64,000 bases of DNA, from the NCBI RefSeq assembly GCF_033568475.1, contig NC_133122.1, forward strand, positions 18,594,206-18,658,205. The letters are read 5' to 3'. The notes beneath the pieces are model-generated. The model was not told the DNA's origin. It searched no databases and saw only the letters and a list, made by a program, of their open reading frames with translations. The DNA is from Henckelia pumila (taxonomy: Eukaryota > Streptophyta > Magnoliopsida > Lamiales > Gesneriaceae). The position numbers and the translations under genes were made by a program. Shown here piece after piece: positions 21,427 through 33,859 of this stretch. Within the stretch, counting starts at the first letter, position 1, and each line of letters begins with the position of its first letter.

Positions 21427-22628
21427 CTTTTTTATTCTAGATAGATTTTTAAAATGTTTAGCTAATAATAAACAAATGCTTGTTCATCATGCTCATTTTC
21501 TAAAATGAGCTCTTTTCTCCCGTGTTATACTTATATGTAAGGTCTCATCTGTATTTAAGCTAGAAAAGGCCATGGTAACCAAAGACTCAAATTCATTGAG
21601 AACTGGGGAAATGTAGCTATGAATATTTGCATAGCAAGAAAAATTCTTGAAGGTTTTCCCTTGTGAGAAGAAACAACAGATGATGCAAAATCACTAATAC
21701 ATTTTTTCCCTCTTATCGTTTGGAAATGAACAGATATGGGAAGCTGATAAATATCTTGGGAGTGAATGGAATGGGAAGCTGATGTAGCTGCCAATTAATC
21801 TCTCCAAACCACGCTTTTTCTGAACTTCATGATAATCGTAAAATTCTTTCATTTTTTTGATAAAATCTCATTTGGGAGCTGCAACATGCTGGTGTTCATC
21901 TCCTATTTGCGGAGGATAGGGTGAATCCATCCATGAAAATTCATCAATATGTACATTAATCACATACAAATATCGTTACTTCATTACATAACAAAGAGTA
22001 CAGTATACATACCAAAAATTTCAATCCACAAAATCTGATGAAATCCTAGTAACAAGAAGTTCACCAACAATTATCTACACATAGCTCAACTGTATCTTTT
22101 CTACGTTGAACCGAACTACAACATTACTTGCTATAAGTAGATGGATATCTTCCAATCATCAACTCCATAACTATCTAAAGATTTGGATGCATTTTCACGC
22201 TTTTTTTCATTTTTATTAAAATACTCTATACACTAGCCACATAAATATTAGTTATATTAAATTAAAAATAATATATATACAAACATATTTTTTCTATTTA
22301 TAAGAACCAATACACCCCTTTAAAATAAAATAAAATAAAAAATTTATCTTTAATAATTTTTTGAATTTTAATTACAAAATTTCACGAGAATTAAAATCAT
22401 ATTGATTAAATTTTTTTAAATAAAAACTTATTATACTACACGACAAAAACTTATAATATTATATTGATCATAAATTTAAAATAAAAATAATTATTTTTTA
22501 TAATTAATTCATTATTAATTATATAAATTTGATGTTTTAATTATTTTTTATATTTTTAATTTGTAGCTTAATTTTTATTATAACTCAAAATTTACATTTT
22601 ATTCACTTTAATATAAATATGCATATAC

Positions 22629-22665
<37 letters not shown>

Positions 22666-23320
22666 TGTATATGTATATGTATATGTATATGACTTATACA
22701 TATTGACTTGATATATTGACGTAGTTTTAAAAAATTATTAATACGAATGTGTGTGTATATATAATATATTATATAAATAAGAATATTATACTATATAAAA
22801 CTAAATATTTTCAAATTTTATAGATTCATATTAATTTTTTAATTGCAACAAGTTTAATACTACTTATGATTTTTATAAGCCAAATTGATAACAAAAAATT
22901 ATTTATATGATAGGTAAAAATATTTTAAAGAAATAAAATTATTTTAAAGAGAGATAAATATAAGGTATTGATACTCGATTAATAATTTTAATAAATAAAT
23001 CATAATCAAAATCATGAATTACAAAACACATATGGTTCAACAAAAAAAAAATTACAAATGCCAATATAAATTTTGAAAAAAGTTTACAAATGTCAATAAA
23101 AACCATGAAAAACAAATCTGCGAGATTCTGTGAAAGTCATTAAAAATTTGTAAGATTCTATAAAATTCTTCAGAAATCTATCAACTTCACAAAAATCTGT
23201 CATTTAAAAAAGTCAGTAAATCTATGCAATAAATACAACCCCTAAATTATATGGTAAAATTCAAGTCACTCTCAGTATAAGTTAATTTGTATATAGGAAT
23301 TTGTATATAAATTTCGGGGG
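21427..23320. other. AT-rich intergenic region
   Basis: The first 100-150 bp are probably the 3' UTR of the enoyl-CoA hydratase gene. The rest is AT rich, with a (TAA)n run at about 22631-22662 followed by GTATATGTATATG repeats. I recognise no gene, RNA or complete transposon. Confidence 0.5.
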
Positions 23321-23412
23321 TCGATATTAGAGAAGGAAAACAAAAGGAGAGAAACTTATAAAAGATTTGAAGGATGCCTTTGCAATAAAGAATATAATGC
23401 TATCCGTTGAGG
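23321..23412 (+). repeat. Copy 2 of the 4916-5015 sequence, in the PGK-TrmB upstream region
   Basis: It shares AGAGAAGGAAAACAAAAGG, GATTTGAAGGATGCC and ATGCTATCCGTTGAGG with 4916-5015 in the same orientation. It lies about 190 bp upstream of the start codon at 23606, so it could belong to the promoter or 5' UTR. Confidence 0.6.
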
Positions 23413-23605
23413 TGTTAGTTCAACCAATCACATGAATATAATATTATCCAACGATTAATGTCTCATAATTTGTCAAATTAACAATATATAATTAATTACT
23501 AGATTTGGATGTTACCCATACACTAATTAACCCGTTGAGCTCCTCGCCTCCTCCATTTCCGCCAGAATGAAAAACTCAAGACAAATATTCAACTGACCGA
23601 GCAAG

Positions 23606-26600
23606 ATGAGTCAATTTCTTGGTATTACGAAGGCGAATCTCTTACCCGAAATTTCAAGTCGGAAAATTATTGCCTTCGATTCAATCAAAATCCAGCAGCA
23701 CGAAGCATCTTTTCTTCTCAGAAACAGGATTCTGTGCAGGAAAAGGAAATGGCGAGCAGTTCAGTCAAAATTTCCAGGTTGTTATCTTGTTATTGCACAA
23801 TTTTTTTTATTTGACGCTTAAGCTTGCATAAGCAATCACCTGATATTTTTATTTATTTCGACAGTTACTTGCAAACTGGTTGATATAGATGCAGGTTTGC
23901 TTCAAGAAGAGGTAGATTAGTTCAATTGTCAATTTTTTTCTTTGGCTCTAGGATAGAAGTTTGGGTTGACGTTTATGTGCCTTTTTTTCTTTTTGATTGA
24001 GGATTTGCATGTTTGGTCATTCTGTATAATGTATAGTCCAGCCAGCTTAACATTTCGTCAAACATTGTGGACACAGGAAATATGGGGACGATAGGACTTT
24101 ATGAACAATGTAATGAAGAATGTTTTTTTTTTTGGGTCATATGCATGCAAACGTTAGAATCTGATTATTGATGGAAAATTAAGATAAGTGAGCCTACGGA
24201 ATCATTCAATGCTCAGATTGTTTGAGGAGACAATTATGCAAAGTCATAATGTGTGCATTTTCTTACATTTAGGATGCAGCTTCTGATGGAGCAAAAATTA
24301 TTGATTTTCCTCACGTGCAAACTCTTAGAAACTTCCCCAAGGAGGAGTTATTTGAAAAGGTTGTCATGGTCAGATTCGATTCAATTATTCTACTCCACAG
24401 AAAGGAAGACCAATCGCCACAAGCCAGTGCTCTTTATACCATCAAGTATTTGTATGAAGCAGGTGCAAGAGTAATTATGGTGGGCAGCTGGAGTAAGACT
24501 ACCAATTCTAGCCTTCCTTCAGGAGCATATCATTCAACAGAATCTGTAGCAGGTATACATTCTTTTGACTGATATGTTAATCTTGCTAGTTTCCACATTT
24601 CAATTTTCTGTCGCAATATGTTAAATGCTCTTTACTGATGCTCAGTATGTTCCAGAATATCTATCGTTGGTACTTGAACTCAAAGTTGTTCCATTGACAT
24701 TTTCTGAGAGATGCAAGCATTCTGGTGTGGAAGAGAGTAAAAATTATGACATTCTTCTGCTCGAAAATCTTTTACACTTGAAAGGGGAAATGGCTAACTG
24801 TTCAAAGTTTGCCAAAGAACTTGCAACTGGTGTTGATATTGTTGTCAATGACGCCTTCTCTCAGTCTCATAAAGTTATAGCTTCAACTGTTGGTGTTGCT
24901 TCTTTTTGCCCTGCCTACGTTGCTGGATTTTATTTTGAGGAAGGCCTCTATAAGCTCAAGAAACTCATCTGGACCAGTGAAAATCCCTATATGGCTATTG
25001 TAAGATGATAATCTTTGCTCAATAATTTATTTGAACTGCTAGTGGATGATTTTTTCTGACAAAATATTTAGCAAAAATCTAGGTATTTGGTGCTATCTCT
25101 TTGGCAGTTGTGTGCTGTTTCTAGGAATAGATCACTAAGTTTGTTGTCGGTGTGTAGCATCATGTTTCTAGACTGATAGGCTATAAATAGTGTGATCATT
25201 CATTTACAAGTAAGCTATGAAGTAACAAAAGTACAAAACCAATATATATTTGTGTAAATATTTACTCTCTTAATTGGCTCTTTCTTGCATTTGTTGGTCT
25301 CTTATTTATGGTGCTTCAATTTTACATGCAGATAGGAGGAGGTAACCTTGCAGACAAAGCAGCTGCCCTGCAGATTTTAGCTTCGACATGTGATGGTTTA
25401 GTTTTTGTTGGGAGTCTGGCCTTTCAAGTAATGCATGCCCTATCGACGGAATTTGTTGAGCTTGGGGCATTAAAAGATGCTATCAGTATTGTGGAGTCTG
25501 CAAAGTCAAGAAATATTCCACTTGTCTTTCCAAAAGATGTTTGGTGTATCAATAATCATAATCCAGAGCAAGTGGAGATATTTTCTGTTACTTCTATTGC
25601 TAAAGGTAAGGCCACAACTTACACCATTTCAGTAAGTAACAAGGTATTCTTTTGCATTAAAGAGACCATATCCTCAAGTTTCATTATCTTCCTGTTTTTT
25701 AGATATGTAAAGTTCAAATGTTGTCACAATGCAAGAGATTCTGAACTTTTTGTGCATGGGTTTCTTATTGTCATGGTTAATGTGTGGTATTTGTTTTGCA
25801 AATTTTCACTGTTGCCTTGTTTTTCAATTCTCATCTTTCCAGGTTGGCAACCTGTTGATATCGGTCCAAGATCTTTGCAAGAAATGATCTGTTTACTTTC
25901 AAAATGCAAGGTGCTTACAACTTTTTTATAAAAACTAGGACGCGATAACATTTATCTTCGAGGTGCTTATTGGTTTCTCATAAAACTACCTGGACATTCG
26001 TCAAATTTAGTTGAGTTTCCTGTTCACCTACTCATAGATGAACATCACGGTGGCCTATAGTCATCGTTCAGATTTTCCACATATTCAGGATGTTCTAAGG
26101 TATAGAAAAACTCCAATTAGCTGTTCTAGAGGGGATAGAGAGAAATATGGAAGTGCACTATTGCTAGGTAACATATACTCAGAAGAACGGCTAACTTGAT
26201 TGCTCCATGCATTTCTTCTTGTAGTTGATGAACTTCTGGTCTTTTTACGAGACAGTTGGTACATAATTTTCCTGCTAAGTGTCACCACACTACTGAAGTT
26301 TATTAGATTTTTCAATCTTTACCATAGAAATAGTAAATTCGCAGTTTCTAGACAGAGACATGCTGTATGTTTACCCGTGTAGAGGAACTCTGTAACTACA
26401 CATGCTGCAATGCCTTTATATATAATACTTCTGAGTTGAGAACTATACTTTGTTTATTTTTTTCGTTCTCTAGAAAATCTGAGTCGATTGTATATGCTTG
26501 ACTTCCCCACATAGATTTTACGTTTTCGTCTTTACAAATCTTACTCTATTTTTCCAGAGAATATTGTGGATTGGCCCATTGAAGTTCAACTCGTTATGTC

Positions 26601-29600
26601 AGGGTAAAAGTGGAGCGTTTAAACTGGCAGAAGAACTCGATACTCTTAAAAAAAGAAGTTGCGATACAACTTTTGTAGGGAACATGCAGTTTAAAGAATC
26701 ATTAAGCAAATTGAAATCTTTCTCAGAAGATAATTTTGTCAAAAATGCTGCAGTTGTGTGGGAGTTTCTTAAAGGAAGAAAACTTCCTGGGCTTGAGGCA
26801 TTAGATAGAGTATGCATATCGAACTCCATCTTTGAACATTTCTGTATGTTAATCATGGTGTTATGAAGGAAATTGTGAAACAAGATAAAATGTTCCTCAT
26901 TCATTTTTTACCAGCTTCCGCAAGCTTTTCCATTTAGATTCAAGTACCATCGTATAGATGTTTATCAAAATAAAATTAACCAAGAAATGTATTAACTAGC
27001 AATATTTGCCATTATTTAGTTGCAGCAATGGTTAAATGATATGCCTGTGCAGGGACCCTAAAAGATCCTTATATTTACATACATGTACTCATGCAAAATG
27101 GACGTGTTTTTATTAGTAAGCTGTGTGGGAGCAATATATACCTGATTAATTTTCTCTTCTTTGGAACTTGCATGTACATTATAAATTGTTTGTATCTTTG
27201 CAGGCATATCCCTTCCATGTAGACTGGAATATCGCTTATACCGATCCAATGCGTCCTTTGGTTGTTGATGTTGGAAGTGGTAACCTTCATGTGACTACGT
27301 TATTCAAATAGCATAAAATTAATCTTGATTTAAAACCTGAACAGCTTTTTGTTTGCTACTATCTCCTTGTGAAACTACCTCGCATGCATAAAGTCAAAAT
27401 AAATAAAAATCCAAGCATCACCTTACTAATTCCTTTGGTATCATTTAGTTGGCTGGGAAACTGTACTTCAATATGATTACCCATCTTTAAAGCATTTTCA
27501 ATGTTTTTCACGCTTCTGGCCTACCATGTCAATACACAAATATTATTGGTTTATTTCAATTTTGAATTTCAAGTTTAGGTGTACATTTTACTTATGTTTG
27601 CATTAAAAATTCCAAGTCAAACAACTTTAAGATTAAAAAAAAATTTCAGAAATTTCTGGTGAAAGTTTTGCAGTTTATCTACTATCTATGGCCCCAGGAT
27701 GAACATTTTTGCCATCACCAACTACTATATTAATCAGTTTGAAGCTCGAGGCTATCTCTTATGTCATATTCACAAAAAGATGCAGATAGGATTTATTGTA
27801 ATCATTGTTTTGTTGCTTTCTGCATATATTACGCTTTCTAAGTTTTACTTGAATCATTTATTCGGAACGTGGATGCCAAAGAAAGGAAATTACATGTCCA
27901 GAAGCGCCTGGTTGACTTTCCTGCATTTTATTTTAATCTCTCATCCTCCCATATTTCATAATCATTTGTACTGCTTGGTCAAGGAAGCAAATTGCATCCG
28001 ACCAAATTTGTCTTTGCAACTACAACACCATGTTTAGACTTTAGAGAAAGTGTGAGGGAAATTTTTGTACAAAATACCATAGACATGCCAAACTATTAGA
28101 TGGTCACAAACATATGAGGACAGAAGGGATTCATTTCCAATGGTGGAGGTCAATCATGTCGAACTCTTTTTGAAGGAATCTAAAATACTGTTTAGTTCAA
28201 TTTTTGTCGACAAGTTTGTGGTAATAAATTCTGTACTCAAGGAAGTAAAGAGAGTAAATTATGGCTGGAAAATTACAGGCAATGGCTTGTTTCTGTTTGG
28301 AATGGCAAGAAGAATTATAAATATGAATTTTCTTGGGCTAGAGATAAATGCAAAGGTCTTTTATCCTCTCTCTGAACATATTCGTTCCTGAAATTTTGAC
28401 TTATGAACTTATCGCATCTGGGCTCTGGATATATTTCAGCTGGTAGATCGTTGTCTTAATGAAATTCATCGACCGGGCATCCAAAATACGTAAGCAGTTG
28501 TTCATTCCTGTCAAATTTATAATGCCTTAGCCTTATGATTTAAATAAATATTGGCAATAAAGTTTTTGGCCTTCAAACAGTACTCACTACTTAGAATTGT
28601 TTTTACTGACTATATGTGCCAGAGTTGCACCCCATAGTCTAAAATACAAAGAGAAAGAACATGTTTTTACAGGAACGTAGGGCGAAAACTCTATGAGAAA
28701 TCAAGATGAATTGTCCATGACTATGAAGGTCACTCTTGCCTTGTGTAGGTTAGGAGGTTGAAATTTTATGATTTGGACAATTTTAAGTATTCCATGCATT
28801 TGGATATACATGCTTATATCGAAGCCATTGCTTTCTCGCAAAATGAATAAACCATAGTCGAGTCAAGGGTTGACTTTTTGGAGAATCCCAATTACCTGGA
28901 ACACCATAGATGCTTGTGGTGTCTCAGTCTTCACAATCTTGGTAAAAAGCTTATTTGTAATGAGCGGAGACATCACTACAGCTCATTTACTAAGTTGCGA
29001 GGTTCAAATTTTATGAACTAGAAGATCCAAGGAAAATCTGTGAAGATTTAATATCATTGGTGATTTGGTTTGATTAATATATTTTCAAGTTTGTTGTTAA
29101 GAACTATACTTAGCTTCCACTTTAAATAAATGCATGTCTTGCTTCCTTTCAGTTACTTCAAGATAGTTCTTGGCTTTATCACGATTGACAGTCAAATTAT
29201 GTCACAAAACACTTCAATTTCCTGGTAATAGTTGGTTCAAATGTTTTCACGTGAGTTGCATCTTTTGATTGATATAGTCATGAAGGAACCACTGGCGGTT
29301 CCAGTAAGGGGCAAGGGGGGGCAGCTGCCCCCCCTTGAATTTTATTTTAAATTACTAAAATATTTTTATATTTTAAAAATTATAATTTATGAGCATAAAT
29401 TAGGAATCAAACACGGAAATAAAAAAAAAATCAAAAAATTTAAGTTAATCTTCATTGTTTAATGTGTGCAAAGTGATCCGAAAATTTATGGCCCGTAATA
29501 TTTAATAAATTATAGTCCAATCACTAAGTTTTTAAACTTAAACACAAATGAATTTTAAGTTTTTTAAATCTAAAAACAAATTGTTGAAGCAAGAATTGTT

Positions 29601-30833
29601 AACTTACAAGCTTGTGAGTTTGAATTTTATTTTATCAGTCGCAACAACTGCATTGAAGAAAAAAATTTTTGCTGAGAAGATTATTACGAATATTAATTAA
29701 TTATACTGAAATATATGTATGTATATATTAGTTTATTGATGAAGTTATTATTAATTATTTTCAGAAAATAAAAAGTCGTATATTATTTAAATGAAAGTCT
29801 TATATTTAAATTTTGTTATGTGGTGATTGTGTGTATATATATATAATCTTTTATTATGTCCGGCCGCCCCCCTTCATAAAATTCCTGGATCCGCCCTGGA
29901 AGGAACTAAACGAGTGTCCTGGTTTCATATTGGTGCGCGTTGCAGTTTCAGTCAAATATCAAGATGTTTTCTAAAAATAAATTTATACAGATAGTATTTG
30001 GAACCCACTAAGATAACCTGGTTGTTGAAGTCACTTCACCTAACCAATTTCTAGGGTAAGTGGCTCAGTATTTTTTCTTCCTCATTTCTCTTTTGAGACC
30101 TGTCTTTTGATTTCAAGAATTTCTCATTGGGTCACACCAATCCTCAAACTTGAAGTCCTTGATTCTATTATTCCAATTAATGTAATTTATTTCTTCTGTA
30201 AAAGGCGGAAGTGGAACAATGTAGCTGCTAGAATACTGCTTTCTTTTTTTCACTGTGGGGGGATGGGGTTGGAGAGGCCAGATAGCTATTTAATATTTCA
30301 ATTCTGTTTAACCAGTTTTGGAGACACCATTTACTAATAGAGAAGCTGTTACATTTTTCTCGTCCGGTTTACAGGCACTTTCTCACAACAAATGCAACAT
30401 CAACATTTCGATCGATAGTGTCAAGTTACCCAGGGGCATTGGTTCTCGTAACAATACAGGTGATACGGTTTATTGCATGAATGCATTCACAGAAACTTGC
30501 AGCTAGCTTTGTCTCTGACTCTGAATAAAATTATTTTCAATCATGAACCACCTAGTATCAAATGCACGTTGCTCGGTAGCAGCCACATAAAACATTCAAT
30601 TCAAAAATGTTCTTTCTGATTGCAGTGTCCAAACCCTGACTTCAACAATCCAGATAACCGGTGGAGGATGTTGCAGAGGTCATTAGTTGAAGCAATAGCA
30701 GATAGACTTGTGATCGGTGGAAAGGTACTTTATCACTAGCTTGCCACATGTTGATGATTATTACATGTTTGAAATTGACATAATAATTGTATTGAGAAAT
30801 ATTTAGCTTTATAGTTGACTAGTTTCATTGGTT

Positions 30834-30865
<32 letters not shown>

Positions 30866-31495
30866 CTATACATACATACACATATATGTTTGTGTGTGTG
30901 TGTGTGTGTAAGTCTCATTAAACAATCAGTGTCACCTGAAACGCGGCGATCTATTTTCCTTTTACCCTTTCTTGTGATTTTATACTTTTCCTCCTATCTA
31001 TTTTGCTTGTAAATTCTCTTTCCTCGTTTGACAAGCTTAATGTCATGGAAAAATGATTTCTTCCACTTCTCGTTTTCAATTCAGCCACCCTCCTGTCATT
31101 TAGAAACGTTGGAGGTCTCAAGAGTTTATTACCATAGTAGAGCGAATGTGGTAATCCATAAATCAAGCTGTTTTTATTTTTAAGATGAATTATTTTATGG
31201 CAAAGTGGTTTGATTTCTGATATGCTGTAGATTAAAAATAACGACCGATAACAAACTGGTTAATGTGCAGGTATTTCTCCAATCTGATATAGAAGCAGTC
31301 GCTCTGAGAATGAAAAAAGAATTTATAGAACACGGCAAGGGAAAGCTTGCATTGCTGAATCATGATGAGGAGAAGACTGATGGAGGAGAATGGCTGAGGG
31401 AAAATCCCTTTGGAGTGCCATCAGATTGGGAACAGCATGTGTTAGATCGTGGTGATCCCATGTACAGACTTTTACTCGTGAAAGTAACAAGCTGA
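23606..31495 (+). CDS. PGK-like domain fused to TrmB-type tRNA (guanine-N7) methyltransferase
   Basis: Thirteen exons are inferred: 23606-23777, 23865-23911, 24273-24552, 24656-24999, 25332-25605, 25843-25910, 26558-26809, 27204-27279, 28279-28355, 28440-28489, 30375-30459, 30626-30724, 31271-31495. All phases join, giving 682 aa without stops. Residues 1-60 are basic and Ser-containing, a possible plastid or mitochondrial transit peptide. About residues 90-475 match phosphoglycerate kinase (ALYTIKYLYEAGARVI, ILLLENL, VVNDAFSQSHKVIAST, YMAIIGGGNLADK, ILWIGPL). About residues 505-682 match TrmB: VVDVGSGNGLFLFGMARR (SAM loop), NFLGLEI, LVDRCLNEI, SSYPGALVLVTI, CPNPDFNNP and SDIEAVALRM. PGK active-site motifs DFNVP, HLGRP and ENVRF are replaced, so kinase activity is doubtful. 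The TrmB part would methylate tRNA guanine 46. Intron 10 holds a hAT-type element. Confidence 0.85.
29290..29898. mobile_element. 609-bp hAT-type non-autonomous element in intron 10
   Basis: The ends CACTGGCGGTTCCAG and, inverted, CAGGGCGGATCCAGG flank GC-rich subterminal segments (GGGGGGCAGCTGCCCCCC; GGCCGCCCCCC) and an AT-rich core. An exact 8-bp TSD, GAAGGAAC, lies at 29282-29289 and 29899-29906. The 8-bp TSD and CA(G)GGCGGATCCAGG ends are characteristic of plant hAT elements. It has no transposase. It sits between exons 10 and 11 of the PGK-TrmB gene, well away from the splice sites. Confidence 0.88.
30837..30910. repeat. (GT)n compound microsatellite
   Basis: Two GT runs are separated by CATACATACACATATATG, in intron 12 of the PGK-TrmB gene. 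Confidence 0.9.
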
Positions 31496-31897
31496 GGCTC
31501 TATTTGCATAATCTGTAAATGGTTCTATGTTCCGTCGTAGCATCCGGTGAACTTTCGGATAGTGTAGCAGACGACTCAAATGTGCCAAGCCAAACGAGGC
31601 AAGAAACTGCCCACCGAATGCTTTCAAAGTTTCGGGTGACAACTGATAAATTATAGGTTGATGAGTAATTTTGTGCTACGGATGTACATAAAGTGTAGCA
31701 GTCCTTTTGATGTACGGCCAAAATTTTAAGCTCCAAGTTTTACCTAAAAAGAAAACGAAAATAATCCGAAGTGATCCAATCAATATGGAAGTGTTAAATC
31801 TCTTTTTGAAAATTGAAGTGTGGTCTGTTTTTGTTTGAATATGATATTTTTAATAACACGTATTTTTACTTTAAAAAAATAATTATTTTTAAGAGTA
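31496..31897 (+). other. 3' flank of the PGK-TrmB gene
   Basis: This is presumed 3' UTR and spacer. AT content rises after about 31740. No gene is seen. Confidence 0.4.
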
Positions 31898-31997
31898 AAA
31901 TTTATTTTGGTACACGAACTATTGATAAAATGTCAAATTATACATAAACTATTGAAAATGGTTTAATTAGTACATGATCAAGTAACAAAGTCAATTT

Positions 31998-32272
31998 TGT
32001 TGTGAAAAAGTAAAAATTTATGGTAAAAAGTAAAAACTCCAAAACTCAAAATATATCAAACTCTACACTTTATAATATTTTTCTCTCAACTCAATTGTAT
32101 TTTTCATCACAAATGAAGACCTATTTATAGATCCACATTTGAGATTAGTCCAAAAATAAATACATCATCATCTACATCATCACACACTAACTTTCCACAT
32201 TTTACAACTCAATATTCAACATTCAACATTCAATATTCAACATAATATTAATAATAATAATATTTTTCAACA
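31998..32272 (-). repeat. Copia 3' LTR
   Basis: 275 bp, almost identical to 46590-46864. The visible difference is TTTTTCTCTC versus TTTTTTTCTC in the middle. Confidence 0.92.
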
Positions 32273-32437
32273 CTCCTCCTTGTGATGATGATCGTGATAT
32301 GATGACTGTCTTCATTACGTGTTTTATACTGCCTCGTTAAAAACCTTACTAGAAAAAACCCAGTGGGATAAAAACTATAGTAAGAAAAAAAGAGTGCAGC
32401 CACGTAAACTCCCCCTCATGTTAACATGAGTGATTCT

Positions 32438-33859
32438 TTACATATTCCGCAGATTGCGCATCCCAATGTTGTATATATGCTTTCTGAATATCGTCGTGGG
32501 AAGTGCCTTTGTGAAGAGATCTGATGAGTTCTCACTTGATTGAATATAACAAATATCAATATCTTTATTCTTCTCAAGCTCTTGAGTGTAGGCAAAGAAC
32601 TTTGGGGGTATATGTTTTGTTCTGTCACTTTTGATGTATCCTTCTTTCATTTGAGCAATACATGCAGCATTGTCTTCATACAACGTCACAGGCTTCTTGT
32701 CTACTGATAATCCACAAGAAGTTTGGATATGTTATATCATTGATTTTAGCCAAACACATTCACGGCTTGCTTCATGTAGCGCAATAATCTCAGCGTGATT
32801 TGATGAAGTTGTTACGAGTGTTTGTTTCTGTGAACGCCAAAAAATTGCGGTGCCTCCACGAGTAAATACATATCCGGTTTGAGAACGTGTCTTATGTGGA
32901 TCAGATAAATATCCAGCATCAGCATAACCAATGATACTTTGATTGGTGTATTTTGAGTACAAAAGTTTCAAATCTGTTGTTCCTCGTAGATAACGAAATA
33001 TATGTTTAATTCCGTTCCAGTGCCTCTTTGTTGGATATGAACTGAATCTTGCCAATAAATTTACAGCAAAAGATATATCAGGTTTAGTGCAATTTGCAAG
33101 ATACATAAGGGCACCAATGACACTTAGATATGGTACTTCTGGACCAAGAATAACTTCATCATCTCCACATGGACGGAATGGATCCTTTTCTATGTTTAAT
33201 GATCTTACAACCATTGGAGTACTTAATGGATTTGATTTATCCATATTAAAACGTTTAAGGATATTTTCTGTATAATTTGCCTGGTGAACAAAAATTCCAC
33301 ATTCTTTTTGTTCGATTTGCAAACCCAGACAATACTTGGTTTTTCCAAGATCCTTCATTTCGAATTCTTCCTTCAAGTACATCATAACTTCTTGAATTTC
33401 TTTATTCGTTCCAATGATGTTTAAATCATCAACATATACATCAATAGTTACACATCCGGATGTTGTTTTCTTGATGAAAACACAAGGGAATATTGGATCA
33501 TTTACATATCCCTTTTTCATCAAGTGCTCATTTAGCCGATTATACCACATTCGGCCAGATTGCTTTAACCCATATAATGATCTTTGCAATTTTATAGAAT
33601 AAAATTCTCTGGGTTTTGAACTTTGTGCTTCAGGCATCTTAAATCCTTCAGGGATTTTCATGTATATATCACTATCAAGTGATCCGTATAAGTAAGCTGT
33701 AACAACATCCATAAGACACATTTCCAAATTTTCAGACACTGCCAAACTAATCAAATATCGAAACGTAATTGCATCCATAACAGGAGAATACGTTTCTTCA
33801 TAATCAATTCCAAGCCTTTGAGAAAAACCTTGTGCAACAAGTCTAGCTTTATATCTGAT
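32438..33859 (-). pseudogene. Copia reverse transcriptase and RNase H (3' part of split pol)
   Basis: The frame from 33859 encodes YKARLVAQGFSQRLGIDYEE, MDVVTAYLYGSLDSDIYM, RSLYGLKQSGRMWYNRLNE and the catalytic YVDD (DVYVDDLNIIG). The end region has IGYADAGYLSDPHKTRSQTG and LYEDNAACIAQMKEG (RNase H). A TAA near 32730 interrupts the frame after CVWLKSMI; the same frame then runs on to the true end (NLRNM, stop at 32438-32440). The upstream part of pol lies across the gypsy insertion at 42871-44934. The junction VKxx/YKARL rejoins in frame if the insertion and one TSD copy are removed. Broken by the insertion and at least three stops. Confidence 0.9.

Noticed and set aside
21555-21794. Minus-strand 79-codon frame downstream of the enoyl-CoA hydratase gene
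   Set aside because: It falls in the probable 3' UTR/flank, with no domain or conserved motif.
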